This document shows positions 33,351 to 41,871 of a stretch of 64,000 nt of DNA, piece after piece; the stretch's first letter is position 1; each line of letters starts with the position of its first letter. Under the pieces are notes generated by a model, which saw nothing but the letters and a program-made list of their open reading frames with translations, did no database searches and was not told the DNA's origin. The stretch is from Mycobacterium sp. URHB0044 (GTDB lineage: Bacteria; Actinomycetota; Actinomycetes; Mycobacteriales; Mycobacteriaceae): NCBI RefSeq assembly GCF_000620625.1, contig NZ_JIAW01000004.1, forward strand, positions 219,223 to 283,222, written 5' to 3'. Position numbers and translations under genes: made by a program.

Positions 33351-34148
33351 TCAGATGAAGTCGGACCCGCCGTCCACGTTCACGTTCGCCCCGGTCATGT
33401 AGGAGTTGCGTCGCGACGCCAGGAAGGCGGCGACGGGTGCGATCTCGTCGGGCAGGCCGGCGCGGGGCAGGTGTGCCGGATGCCCGAAGTGTTCGTCGAT
33501 GGCCTCCATCAGCCGGTACGGGTCGGTGCCGTCGACACCCACCGACGCCGCCCAGCCGACCAACGCCTCGGACGCGATGCTGCCCGGCGACACGACGTTG
33601 ACCAGGATCTCGTCCTTGGCCAGCAGCAGCGACAGATTCTTGGAAACGCTGTTCACCATCGCCTTGGCGGCGGTATAGGCGGGCAGCAGGACGCTCTGTC
33701 GCTGCGTGGAGTGCGCCGAGAAGTTGACGATGCGCGCCCACTGCGCGTTCCGCAGAAGCGGCAGGGCCGAGCGCACGCAGTGCACCATGCCCATCACGCC
33801 GTCGTCGACGGCCGCGCGCCACTGCTCGTCGGTCAGTTCCTCGAATGTGCCTGCGGCACTGGGGCCGACGGTGTTGATGAGCACGTTGAGCTCGCCGTCC
33901 CAGCGCTGCGCCAGCTCGGCGAACACCTCGTCCACCCGACTGGCGTCACCGGTATCGGCGACGATGCCGATGGCGTCCGGACTGCCGCTGTTCCGCAACT
34001 CCTCCGCGGCCCCTTCCAGGACGGCCTGCGAGCGGCCGACGACCGCGATCCGCGCCCCGTCCTCCGCGAGACAGCGGGCCGTCGCAAGCCCCATGCCGCG
34101 GCCACCGCCGACGACGACGGCTGTCGCGTTGGCGAACCCCAGATCCAC
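33351..34148 (-). CDS. Short-chain dehydrogenase/reductase
   Basis: A 265-residue SDR with a slightly unusual Rossmann motif VGGGRGMGLA, the NTVG variant of NNAG, catalytic serine in NFSAHST and the YTAAK motif. The end YMTGANVNVDGGSDF is typical. It would oxidise or reduce a hydroxy- or keto-acyl intermediate with NAD(P). It starts with GTG, 23 bp after the stop of the crotonase gene on the same strand, and is 27 bp ahead of the DapA-type gene. Confidence 0.85.
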   Translation of the reverse strand: MDLGFANATAVVVGGGRGMGLATARCLAEDGARIAVVGRSQAVLEGAAEELRNSGSPDAIGIVADTGDASRVDEVFAELAQRWDGELNVLINTVGPSAAGTFEELTDEQWRAAVDDGVMGMVHCVRSALPLLRNAQWARIVNFSAHSTQRQSVLLPAYTAAKAMVNSVSKNLSLLLAKDEILVNVVSPGSIASEALVGWAASVGVDGTDPYRLMEAIDEHFGHPAHLPRAGLPDEIAPVAAFLASRRNSYMTGANVNVDGGSDFI

Positions 34149-34171
34149 GGCGCGGCCTCAGCGGCGGATCG

Positions 34172-34933
34172 TCAGGAACCGGTCCAGTTGGGCGCGCGCT
34201 TCTCGGCGAACGCGACGGCGCCCTCCATGGCGTCCTTGGACGTGAACACCGGCATGATGAGTTCCTGCTGCTTCTGCCACATCTCGGCTTCGCTCCACTC
34301 GGCCGACTTGACGATGATCTCCTTGGTCACCGCCACCGCCAACGGACCGTTGGCCGTGATGCGCTCGGCCAGGGCCAGCGCACCGGCCAGTGCCTCCCCC
34401 GGCTCGGTCAGTACGTTGACGAAGCCCCAATCGGCGGCCTCCTCGGCGGTGAAGTTGTCGCCGGTCAACGCGAGCTCGAGTGCCTTCTGATATGGAATGC
34501 GATGCGGCAGCCGCAGCAGCCCACCGCCCGCGGCCACCAGGCCTCGCTTGACCTCCGGGATGCCGAACTTTGCGTTCTTCGCCGCGACGACCAGATCGGT
34601 GGCGAGCACCAGCTCGGTACCGCCTGCAAGCGCGTAACCCTCGACGGCCGCAATGACGGGCTTGCGGGGCGGCCGCTCGGTGAATCCGATTCCGCGGCCG
34701 GGGATCGACGGCACCTCGCCCGCGGCGAACGCCTTCAGATCCATGCCGGCGCAGAACGTTCCGCCGGCACCCGTGACGATGGCGACCGACAGCTCGGGGC
34801 TTTCGTCGAGCTCGTCCACGGCGTCGGCGAGACCCTGGCACACGGCCAGGTTGAACGCGTTGCGCGCCTGCGGTCGGTTGATCGTGATGACGAGCGTGCG
34901 CCCTTGGCGCTCCGTCAGAATTTCGTCGGCCAC
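34172..34933 (-). CDS. Enoyl-CoA hydratase (crotonase 2, canonical)
   Basis: A 253-residue crotonase that keeps both catalytic glutamates: GGTELVLATD and GIPEVKRGL. FCAGMDLKAF and GYALAGG build the oxyanion hole. It should hydrate a trans-2-enoyl-CoA. GTG 34933 gives the usual mycobacterial N-terminus (ADEILTERQGRTLVITINRP); ATG 34969 is the alternative and would add 12 residues. It is the first gene of the minus-strand operon running down to 32316 or beyond, and it is divergent from the TetR gene. Confidence 0.88.
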   Translation of the reverse strand: MADEILTERQGRTLVITINRPQARNAFNLAVCQGLADAVDELDESPELSVAIVTGAGGTFCAGMDLKAFAAGEVPSIPGRGIGFTERPPRKPVIAAVEGYALAGGTELVLATDLVVAAKNAKFGIPEVKRGLVAAGGGLLRLPHRIPYQKALELALTGDNFTAEEAADWGFVNVLTEPGEALAGALALAERITANGPLAVAVTKEIIVKSAEWSEAEMWQKQQELIMPVFTSKDAMEGAVAFAEKRAPNWTGS

Positions 34934-34988
34934 TTGGCTGTTTCCGCCTGTTCGTGTTCGGTCGGGCAACCCATTGCCCGGAGAAACT

Positions 34989-35007
34989 TACTATAGGTAT
35001 TTCGGTA
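34989..35007. promoter_or_regulatory. Candidate 8-3-8 operator, second class
   Basis: TACTATAGGTATTTCGGTA, 55 bp upstream of the crotonase 2 start (34933). Imperfect palindrome; the right arm TTTCGGTA matches the class pattern. Confidence 0.42.
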
Positions 35008-35052
35008 ATCGCGGACGAGGGAATGGAGCATCCCGCCGCGACAGGTGGTACT

Positions 35053-35071
35053 TACCGTATCGCTTTCGATA
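35053..35071. promoter_or_regulatory. Candidate 8-3-8 operator, second class
   Basis: TACCGTATCGCTTTCGATA, in the same divergent gap, 190 bp upstream of the TetR start. With 34989 it gives two copies near the only TetR gene of region C, a usual arrangement for autoregulation. Confidence 0.42.
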
Positions 35072-35260
35072 ACTATCCTCTGCGATCTCCTGACCAGCAC
35101 GTTCGACGTGCCTCGAAGGGGTACCGGTAAGCTCGACGGTGACGCCGCTCACGACACGCGCTCGTAGCGGCGGTTCAGCCGCCCGTTGCCGGTAGATTGA
35201 ATTCTGCCGAACCCGCACGGGACCGGCACCAGAGGTATCGATCTTGATGGAGGTGCCCAC

Positions 35261-36034
35261 GTGGCCAAGCCGGCGACCGCCGAAAAGCGACAACGTCGCG
35301 AACGCGGCTCCATCAACCCCGACGACATCATCAAGGGCGCCTTCGAGCTGGCCGAGCAGGTCGGCATCGACAACCTGAGCATGCCGTTGCTGGGCAAGCA
35401 CCTCGGTGTCGGCGTGACGAGCATCTACTGGTACTTCCGCAAGAAGGACGACCTGCTCAACGCGATGACGGACCGCGCGCTGAAGCAGTACGTCTTCGCG
35501 ACCCCGTACGTGGAAGCCAAGGACTGGCGTGAGACGTTGCGCAACCACGCCCGAGTGATGCGAAAGACGTTCCTGGGCAACCCGATTCTGTGCGACTTGA
35601 TCCTCATCCGCTCGGCATTGAGCCCGCGTGCCGCCAAGCTCGGCGTGGTCGCGGTGGAGAAGGCGATCGAGAGCCTCGTCGAAGCCGGGCTGTCGGTCGA
35701 GGACGCCTTCGACACCTATTCCGCGGTGTCGGTGCACGTGCGCGGATCGGTTGTGCTGCAACGCCTCTACGACAAGAACCGGTCGTCCGACGGAGGACCC
35801 GGCGACTTCGAGGAGGTCATGGTCATCGACCCCGAGATCACACCGCTGCTGGCGCGGGTGACCGATGAGGGGCACCGGATCGGGGCCTCCGACGAGACCA
35901 ACTTCGAGTACGGCCTCGACTGCATCCTCGATCACGCCGAGCGGCTGATCGAGCAGACGTCTGCGAAGTCCGGCGCCGGGCAGCGCCGCAAGGCCGCAAC
36001 ACCGCGCCGTACCAAGTCCAGCGCCGCGCGCTAG
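35261..36034 (+). CDS. TetR-family transcriptional regulator
   Basis: A 257-residue TetR protein. The HTH is at about residues 20-70, with recognition helix region LGVGVTSIYWYFRKKDDLL. The ligand-binding part is large, and the last 20 residues are a basic Lys/Arg/Ala tail (RRKAATPRRTKSSAAR). GTG 35261 is preceded by TGGAGGTG. It is divergent from the crotonase-SDR-lyase operon and is the best candidate to bind the second-class sites at 34989 and 35053. Its ligand is probably a CoA ester or acid from the pathway (inference). The gene ends 29 bp before the convergent CoA-transferase. Confidence 0.87.
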   Translation: MAKPATAEKRQRRERGSINPDDIIKGAFELAEQVGIDNLSMPLLGKHLGVGVTSIYWYFRKKDDLLNAMTDRALKQYVFATPYVEAKDWRETLRNHARVMRKTFLGNPILCDLILIRSALSPRAAKLGVVAVEKAIESLVEAGLSVEDAFDTYSAVSVHVRGSVVLQRLYDKNRSSDGGPGDFEEVMVIDPEITPLLARVTDEGHRIGASDETNFEYGLDCILDHAERLIEQTSAKSGAGQRRKAATPRRTKSSAAR

Positions 36035-36063
36035 CCGGCTCCCCTCGACCTCGACCACGCGCA

Positions 36064-37248
36064 TCAGACGATTTCGCGCTCGCGGAGCTCGCTGATTTCG
36101 CCTGCGCCATAGCCGATCTCGCCGAGCACCTCGTCGGTGTGCTCACCGAGTAGCGGAGCCCTGTGCCGGATGACGCCGGGGGTGTGCGACAGGCGAAACG
36201 GCGTCTCGACGATCGGTACGTCGCGTGAGGTCCCGGGAAACTCCACTGATTTCAGATAGCCCATCGCCTTGACGTGGGGGTCGTCGAGAACGTCTTGCGT
36301 GGAATTCAACGGTGCCGCGGGCAGTTTCGCCGCCTCGAGCGAGGCCAGCACCTGAGCCTTGGTCTTGCCGCGGCACCAGTCCTGCATCAGGTCGTTGAGG
36401 AAGTCGCCGTGTTCCCACCGCGAGTCGTCGTCGACGAATCTCGGGTCGTCGATGAGATCCTCGCGACCGATCAGCCGACACCAGCGCTTGAACATCGGCT
36501 GACCCGCGACTTGAAGCAGCACCCAGCCGTCGGTCACCTCGTAGAGGTCACACGGCGCCACCGAGGTGCCGCGGTTGCCCATCCTCGGCTTGTCGACGCC
36601 GAGCAGGTGGCGCTCGATCAGGAAGGCATTGGACAGCATCAGCGCGGTCGGCAGCAATGCGGCCTCCACGTGCTGCCCCTGCCCGGTCTGAACGCGATGG
36701 TAGAGCGCCATCATCACGCCGATCGTGAGGGTGAGCGCGGTGCCGAAGTCGGCCTGCGGCACGACCGTTCGGATCGGCATGTCCGGCAATCCCTGCCGGT
36801 AGACGGCCCCCGACATCACCTGGCCTGCTCCGTCGAAACCGATTCGGTCGCTGTATGGTCCGCCTTCGCCGTAGGCGGTGGCGCTGGCCAGAATGATGTC
36901 GGGCTTGATGTCGCGGAGGCTGTCGTAGTCCAGCCCGCTGGCCCGCATCCCCTTCAACGGCATGTTGGCGATCACGACGTCGGATCGGGCGACCAGTCGG
37001 CGCGTGACCTCCGCACCCTCGGGCGTCGTCGAGTCCAGCGTCAGGGACCGCTTGTTGCGGTTGCACTGCAGGAACGTGCCGCCCTCACCGCCTGCCGCGA
37101 CGGACTGCACCCAGCGGTCCTCGCCACCTTCGCGCTTCTCCACCCGCAGCACGTCGGCGCCCATGTCGGCCAATAGTGCGCTGCACCAAGGCGCGGCGAT
37201 GAACCGCCCGTAGTCGAGCACCCGCAGCCCATCGAGAACGCCAACCAT
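36064..37248 (-). CDS. CaiB/BaiF family III CoA-transferase
   Basis: A 394-residue family III CoA-transferase. LRVLDYGRFIAAPWCSALLADMGADVLRVE is split over the first 40 residues, KRSLTLD and the SATAYGEGGPYSDRIGFD region follow, and the aspartate that forms the aspartyl-CoA thioester is probably in PQADFGTAL. It exchanges CoA between acids, saving ATP, and here may activate a substrate using a downstream acyl-CoA. The same family also holds racemases (Amacr-like). ATG 37248 lies 11 bp after the thiolase stop, in one operon. Confidence 0.86.
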   Translation of the reverse strand: MVGVLDGLRVLDYGRFIAAPWCSALLADMGADVLRVEKREGGEDRWVQSVAAGGEGGTFLQCNRNKRSLTLDSTTPEGAEVTRRLVARSDVVIANMPLKGMRASGLDYDSLRDIKPDIILASATAYGEGGPYSDRIGFDGAGQVMSGAVYRQGLPDMPIRTVVPQADFGTALTLTIGVMMALYHRVQTGQGQHVEAALLPTALMLSNAFLIERHLLGVDKPRMGNRGTSVAPCDLYEVTDGWVLLQVAGQPMFKRWCRLIGREDLIDDPRFVDDDSRWEHGDFLNDLMQDWCRGKTKAQVLASLEAAKLPAAPLNSTQDVLDDPHVKAMGYLKSVEFPGTSRDVPIVETPFRLSHTPGVIRHRAPLLGEHTDEVLGEIGYGAGEISELREREIV

Positions 37249-37259
37249 GCCCGTCGGTG

Positions 37260-38435
37260 TCAGACCTCGACGACGACTGCGCCGCCCTGGCCACCGCCCG
37301 CGCACATCGCGGCGACGCCGATGCCCCCGCCGCGACGCTGCAGTTCGTAGATCAGCGTGGTGATCATCCGCGCACCGGAGGCGGCGATCGGATGTCCCAG
37401 GCTGCAACCGCTGCCGGAGAAGTTCACCAACTCCTCGTCCAGCCCGTACTCCTTGCACGCCGCGATCGGCACCGACGCGAACGCCTCGTTGACCTCCCAC
37501 AGCGTGACGTCCGACGGCTTCAAGCCCGCGCGGTCGAGCACCTTGCCGATGACCTTCACCGCACCGAGGCCGGTGTCCCGCGGCGCCACGCCTGCGGCCG
37601 CCCAAGCCTTCACCGTGGCCATCACGGCGAGGCCGTTGGCCTGTGCGTAACCCTGCTCGACGAGGGCCACCGCTGCGGCGGCGTCGTTGGTGCCACTGGC
37701 ATTGCCCGCGGTGATGGAGAAGCCCTCGATCTCGGGGTGAAGCACCTTGAGACCGGCGAGCTTCTCCGCCGTGGTGTCGCGGCGCGGATGTTCATCGACG
37801 CTGAAGTCGATCACCGATCCGTCGGGCAGTTCGACCTTGAGGGGAATGATCTCGTCGAGGAACTTGCCGGCGTCCATCGCGGCAATGGCGCGCTGGTGTG
37901 ACCGCGCCGCCCACGCGTCCATCTCCTCGCGGGTGATGCCGGCGGCCTGAGCGGTGTTCCAGCCCACCGTGATTGACATGTCCTTGGCTGGGGCGTCCGG
38001 AGTCTCGACGTGAGTGGGCGGCATCCACCGCTCCTCGAACTTCAACTCGGGCCCTGGGATCCGCCAGTTCGTCAGCGGCGTCATCGACAGCGACTGCACG
38101 CCGCCTGCCACGAGCACCCGCTCCATGCCCGAGCCGATCTGTGCCGCGGCATTGCCGATCGCGGTCAGGCTGCCCGCGCAGTGCCGGTTGACCGACTGGC
38201 CGGGGACGTGCTCCAGTCCGGTGGCAGTGGCCGCGTAGCGCGCCAGGTCACCACCGCCGTAATGCGACTCGGCGACGATGATGTCGTCGATGTCGGCCGG
38301 GTCGACGCCCGACCGTCGAACGACCTCGGGCAGGACCGTGGTGATCAGCGTCTCGGGTGTCGTGTTGACCAGCGTGCCCTTGAAGGACCGCCCGATCGCT
38401 GTCCGGACGGCTCCGACGATGACGGGTGTGGACAT
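37260..38435 (-). CDS. Acetyl-CoA acyltransferase (thiolase)
   Basis: A 391-residue degradative thiolase with all catalytic motifs intact: nucleophile C86 in NRHCAGSLTAIG, NEAFA, GHPIAASGARM and the second cysteine in MCAGGGQGGA. It cleaves 3-ketoacyl-CoA with CoA to acetyl- or propionyl-CoA. In contrast to the thiolase-like protein at 20805, chemistry should be standard. It heads a two-gene unit with the CoA-transferase. Confidence 0.9.
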   Translation of the reverse strand: MSTPVIVGAVRTAIGRSFKGTLVNTTPETLITTVLPEVVRRSGVDPADIDDIIVAESHYGGGDLARYAATATGLEHVPGQSVNRHCAGSLTAIGNAAAQIGSGMERVLVAGGVQSLSMTPLTNWRIPGPELKFEERWMPPTHVETPDAPAKDMSITVGWNTAQAAGITREEMDAWAARSHQRAIAAMDAGKFLDEIIPLKVELPDGSVIDFSVDEHPRRDTTAEKLAGLKVLHPEIEGFSITAGNASGTNDAAAAVALVEQGYAQANGLAVMATVKAWAAAGVAPRDTGLGAVKVIGKVLDRAGLKPSDVTLWEVNEAFASVPIAACKEYGLDEELVNFSGSGCSLGHPIAASGARMITTLIYELQRRGGGIGVAAMCAGGGQGGAVVVEV

Positions 38436-38539
38436 GGTGTTGACCTCGAACTCTCTCGCTGCAAGTCAGGCAGCATTTCGGACGTTGAGCGACGTTACAA
38501 AACTAGCAGATAGTGTATTGCCGCCGAGGCGCAGCGCGG

Positions 38540-39418
38540 TCACTCCGGCTCCGGCACGTGGAAATGTTCGTCACGCAGGCGGAACGCCTCCTTGGTGCCG
38601 TGCTGAGCGCGGGTCTTGACGAAGTTGAACTCCCCCGGCGCGAACTGCAGATTGGTGCCGTAGGCGTGGAACAGGTAGCTCGCCACCTCCTCGCCCTGGT
38701 AGGCCTGGCTCTGCTCGACCCAGCGGAACGCCTCCTTGGCGATGACGACGCCGTCGGCGGGCATCTTCGCCACCTTCTGCGCCCAGTACCAGGCCCGCGC
38801 ACTCACCGCCTCGGGCGCACAGGTCTCGGTGAAGACGCCGAGGTGCTCCACCGCGCCGGCCTCGATGATGTCGCCGGTCAGCAACATGCGCCGGGCCAGC
38901 ACCGGACCGAGTCGGTGGAAGAACATGTGCAGGCTGCCAAGGGCGGGGCCGAGGAACCGCGTGGCCGGCATGCCGATCCTGGTGTCCCGCGCGATGACCG
39001 AGATGTCGGTCATCAGCGCCATCTCGAAACCGCCACCGAGCGCGAACCCGCCGATCTCACCAACGGTGACCTTCGGAAAGCCCATCAGGTTGTGGTAGAA
39101 CCCAAACGACTTGCGATCCACCGTAAGTCGCCGACGTTGACTCGGTCGGCTCTTGGCCGGCTTCTCCGCGCCCTCCTTGTCGCCGTACCAGCCGTAGGCG
39201 TTGTTCATGTCGGCGCCCGTGGAGAACACGCCTTCGGCGCCGCGCAGCAGCACCACCGTGATGTCGTCGTCCTCGGCGACGACGTCCAGGCAACGACCGA
39301 CGGCGTCGCGCATCGCGGCGTCGTACGAATTGCGCTGCTTCGGATTGTTGAACGTGATCGTCGCGATCCGCAGTTCGCGGTCGACCTCGAACAGCACGCG
39401 CTCGTCGGTGGATGTCAT
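38540..39418 (-). CDS. Enoyl-CoA hydratase/isomerase-family protein (crotonase 3)
   Basis: A 292-residue crotonase, longer than average owing to an insert around AYGWYGDKEGAEKPAKSRPS. The first catalytic glutamate is present (GGGFEMALMTD), but the second site reads GMPATRFLGP, so Ala replaces Glu. This could give isomerase or other altered activity. VFSTGADMNNAY and GGFALGGGFE build the oxyanion hole. The ATG overlaps the GntR stop (ATGA) with GGAG upstream, so it is co-expressed with the regulator. Confidence 0.84.
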   Translation of the reverse strand: MTSTDERVLFEVDRELRIATITFNNPKQRNSYDAAMRDAVGRCLDVVAEDDDITVVLLRGAEGVFSTGADMNNAYGWYGDKEGAEKPAKSRPSQRRRLTVDRKSFGFYHNLMGFPKVTVGEIGGFALGGGFEMALMTDISVIARDTRIGMPATRFLGPALGSLHMFFHRLGPVLARRMLLTGDIIEAGAVEHLGVFTETCAPEAVSARAWYWAQKVAKMPADGVVIAKEAFRWVEQSQAYQGEEVASYLFHAYGTNLQFAPGEFNFVKTRAQHGTKEAFRLRDEHFHVPEPE

Positions 39419-40257
39419 CGGTCGTTCTCCTCGTCGGCTCTTGCGCGGCCATTGGTGTGCATCCGCGACCCGAGATGATCGGACCCAGAGATCAGCTTCG
39501 CCTCGATCGTCTTGTCCATCCCGAACGCGAGGGTGTTGCGTCGAGCGGCCGCAAGGTGGTCCTGTGCCAGTCGAATTGCCTTGCTGCGGTTGCCCTCACG
39601 GATCGCATCGACGATGCGTTGATGGTCGCGAAGGGCGGCACGCATCGTTCCGCGCCGCATGGCGGGATCCCGGCCGTCGGGGGTGGACTCATCACTCCAC
39701 ACTGCCGACTCGTGCGCAGACCAGATCAGCTCCAGGGAACCGATCAGCAGGATCATCGGTTCGTTGCCGCACCGCGAGACGAGCGCCTCGTGAAACCGGC
39801 GCGCGTTCGGCACGTACCGCGCGGTGTCGTCGAACTGCTCGTGCTGGATGCGGATCTCGGCTTCGAGGTACGGGACGACCTCTGTCAACCGGTCCTCGCG
39901 GGCAGCGCACATGCCGGCGCAGACCGGTTCCAGATACATCAGCGCACCGCTCACGTCGGAGGGTGTCGAGTCGCGCGACTGCAACACCATGCCGATCATG
40001 TGCGCGGTCCTCTCCGCCGACGGTAGATGCACCACAGCGCCGCCGACGTTGCCGCGCCGCACCGAGATGAGCCCGTCGGCCTCCAAGATGTGGATCGCCT
40101 CGCGCAGCGCCGGCGGGCTCACGCCGAGTTCGCCGAGCAGGAATTCCTGAGACGGCAGGACGTCACCCTCCGTCAGTCGCCCCGACAGGATGTCCTCGCG
40201 CAATCGGGATGCGACGATCTCGGCGACCCTGGGTGAGCGGATGCGGGTGGCGCTCAC
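39415..40257 (-). CDS. GntR-family regulator, FadR/FCD type
   Basis: A 280-residue regulator. The winged helix is at about residues 8-70 (SRLREDILSGRLTEGDVLPSQ, then LLGELGVSPPALREAIHILEADGL, then the wing VRRGNVGGAVV). The C-terminal helical FCD domain, which usually binds a metal and a carboxylate or acyl-CoA, follows. GTG 40257 was chosen because it overlaps the stop of the hotdog gene (GTGA); the longer frame would read into that gene. It probably controls the divergent promoters at 40908-41038. Confidence 0.87.
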   Translation of the reverse strand: MSATRIRSPRVAEIVASRLREDILSGRLTEGDVLPSQEFLLGELGVSPPALREAIHILEADGLISVRRGNVGGAVVHLPSAERTAHMIGMVLQSRDSTPSDVSGALMYLEPVCAGMCAAREDRLTEVVPYLEAEIRIQHEQFDDTARYVPNARRFHEALVSRCGNEPMILLIGSLELIWSAHESAVWSDESTPDGRDPAMRRGTMRAALRDHQRIVDAIREGNRSKAIRLAQDHLAAARRNTLAFGMDKTIEAKLISGSDHLGSRMHTNGRARADEENDR

Positions 40258-40907
40258 GGCGCGCTGCCCCGCCGCGACCCAAACACGAGACGCGTCAAAC
40301 GGTTCGGCGGTAGCACGACCGCATGTACCTCGCCGACGCACAGCACGTCGTCGCCGAGCAGCAGGCGGCCCGTCGAACGGATCTTCCCTTCAGTCTCTAT
40401 GCGGACCACGTCGAAGCGAAGCTCCGCGAGCAAGGGCACCGGCCGTCGATAGGTCACGGTCATCGTCCGGGTCATGCCGGACGGGTCCGTGGCGCAGTTG
40501 TGGTGTTGCACTACGCAATCGAAGAACACGCCGAGAAAGCCGCCGTGCACCATTCCGGGCGGGCCTTCGTAGGCAACCGGAAACGTGACCGTGCCCGCCG
40601 CGGTGTCGGCGTCGATGCGCTCGAACTCGTACTCGGGAAAGCACGGGTTGAACGCTGCGACGTCCGTGGCGTGGTTGAGGTACAGCCGTTGCGTGCCCTC
40701 GCGATCCTCGCCGAAGCGTGGCGTCGGGTCGGGCGGAACGGCGGCGGCGAGTTGGGCCTCCCATTCGGCGAATCGGGCCAGCATCTTCTCGACGGTGGGG
40801 TGATCGTGTTCGAGGGACAGCAACAAGCTGGTGAGCCTGCGCATCGACGCGGCCGCGGCAACGGTCTGTGGTAGCGGTTGCTCACCGAAGGTGGGGCGCT
40901 CAGCCAT
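40254..40907 (-). CDS. Hotdog-fold thioesterase, PaaI type
   Basis: A 217-residue protein with a hotdog domain in its C-terminal half; GPPGMVHGGFLGVFFDCVVQ contains the HGG motif, followed by TMTVTYRRPVPL. The N-terminal 100 residues are helical and include the FAEWEAQLAA stretch. Acyl-CoA hydrolysis is expected. It has the same two-part build as the protein at 10057. GAGGTG precedes the ATG. It heads the operon hotdog, GntR, crotonase 3. Confidence 0.8.
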   Translation of the reverse strand: MAERPTFGEQPLPQTVAAAASMRRLTSLLLSLEHDHPTVEKMLARFAEWEAQLAAAVPPDPTPRFGEDREGTQRLYLNHATDVAAFNPCFPEYEFERIDADTAAGTVTFPVAYEGPPGMVHGGFLGVFFDCVVQHHNCATDPSGMTRTMTVTYRRPVPLLAELRFDVVRIETEGKIRSTGRLLLGDDVLCVGEVHAVVLPPNRLTRLVFGSRRGSAP

Positions 40908-40993
40908 CCGTCACCTCGTTCCGCTTCCGCACACCGGTTCTTCCGTCGGCGGTCTTTCCTTGCTAACTTGTACAGGATAGTAATGGTATCGCC

Positions 40994-41012
40994 TACTGTA
41001 GGGCTAACCGTA
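40994..41012. promoter_or_regulatory. Candidate 8-3-8 operator in the divergent promoter
   Basis: TACTGTAGGGCTAACCGTA. Its left arm matches the first-class arm TACTGTAA at 7 of 8 and its right arm at 6 of 8. It lies 27 bp upstream of the start of crotonase 4 and between two divergent operons (start 40907 and start 41039). Confidence 0.42.
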
Positions 41013-41038
41013 GACAATGCGAAAGGGTGTACCCAACG

Positions 41039-41857
41039 GTGAGTCAAGGGCCCGATCCGGATGCGACCGACGGTTCGGTGACGGTGTCCCGCGACGGCGC
41101 AGTATTGCGGCTGATACTGGACCGCCCTGGTCGGCGAAATGCGCTGAGCCATCCGATGATCGACACGCTGGTCGACACGCTCACCGACGCTGCCACCGAT
41201 GACGGACTGCGCGCGATACACATCACCAGTGCGGGAGACGACTTCTGTTCGGGGGCGGACTGGGTGGCCACCAACACCAGCGGAGAACGCCCCCGCACCG
41301 GCGATCTGGTGCGGCGGATACCGCTCACCGCGCACCGCGTGATCGAACTGGTCCAGACGGTCGCGCTGCCCGTGGTGTGCACGGTGCGCGGATGGGCGGT
41401 GGGCCTCGGCTGCAACCTCGCCCTGGCGGCGGACTTCACCGTGGCGGCCGACGACGCCGTCTTCTGGGAGCCGTTCATTTCCAGGGGTTTCAGCCCGGAC
41501 TCGGGGGCGACGTGGCTGCTGCCCCGACTGGTCGGGGTGGCGAGGGCCCGGCGGATGCTGTTGCTCGGCGAGAAGGTGAGCGGCTCGAATGCCGCGGACT
41601 GGGGCATGATCCATCACGCCGCCACGGCGGCCGAACTGGATGGCGTCGTGAACGAACTACTGACCCGGCTGGCCTCCGGGCCCACCGTGGCGATCGGGCT
41701 GGCCAAGCAGGCCATCCGCACCGGGCAGGCGTCCACCCTGGAGCAAGCCATGACGCAGGAACTCTACGCCCTGGAGTTATCCAGCCGGACAAAGGATTTC
41801 AAGGAAGGCCTGGCGGCGTTCCAGGAACACCGCACGCCTGACTTCAACGGTCGATGA
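41039..41857 (+). CDS. Enoyl-CoA hydratase/isomerase-family protein (crotonase 4)
   Basis: A 272-residue crotonase. FCSGADWVATN and VRGWAVGLGCNLALAAD build the CoA site. The first glutamate position is Asn (GLGCNLAL), and the second region reads FWEPFISRGFSPDSG. The true-hydratase pair is therefore not present. GTG 41039 is chosen with GAAAGGG ending 11 bp before it; GTG 41027 abuts that sequence. It is the first gene of the eight-gene plus-strand operon of crotonases, ligases and an SDR. Confidence 0.83.
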   Translation: MSQGPDPDATDGSVTVSRDGAVLRLILDRPGRRNALSHPMIDTLVDTLTDAATDDGLRAIHITSAGDDFCSGADWVATNTSGERPRTGDLVRRIPLTAHRVIELVQTVALPVVCTVRGWAVGLGCNLALAADFTVAADDAVFWEPFISRGFSPDSGATWLLPRLVGVARARRMLLLGEKVSGSNAADWGMIHHAATAAELDGVVNELLTRLASGPTVAIGLAKQAIRTGQASTLEQAMTQELYALELSSRTKDFKEGLAAFQEHRTPDFNGR

Positions 41858-41871
41858 CCGAAGGGAACAGC

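Larger units (their letters stand above)
34934..35260. other. Divergent promoter region between crotonase 2 and TetR
   Basis: A 327-bp gap without a credible gene. It holds two 19-bp sites of the second operator class (34989-35007 and 35053-35071), 64 bp apart. The stretch from 34970 to 35090 is less GC-rich than its surroundings, as expected of a control region. Nothing else is recognised. Confidence 0.65.

Noticed and set aside
34172..34841. Overlapping 227-codon frame on the same strand as crotonase 2
   Set aside because: It is a shifted frame rich in Arg and Gly; the crotonase frame has all family motifs including both glutamates.
38436..38539. Another 19-bp operator in the gap between thiolase and crotonase 3
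   Set aside because: TACAAAAC and TAGTGTA-like half-sites occur, but spacing and symmetry do not fit the 8-3-8 pattern.
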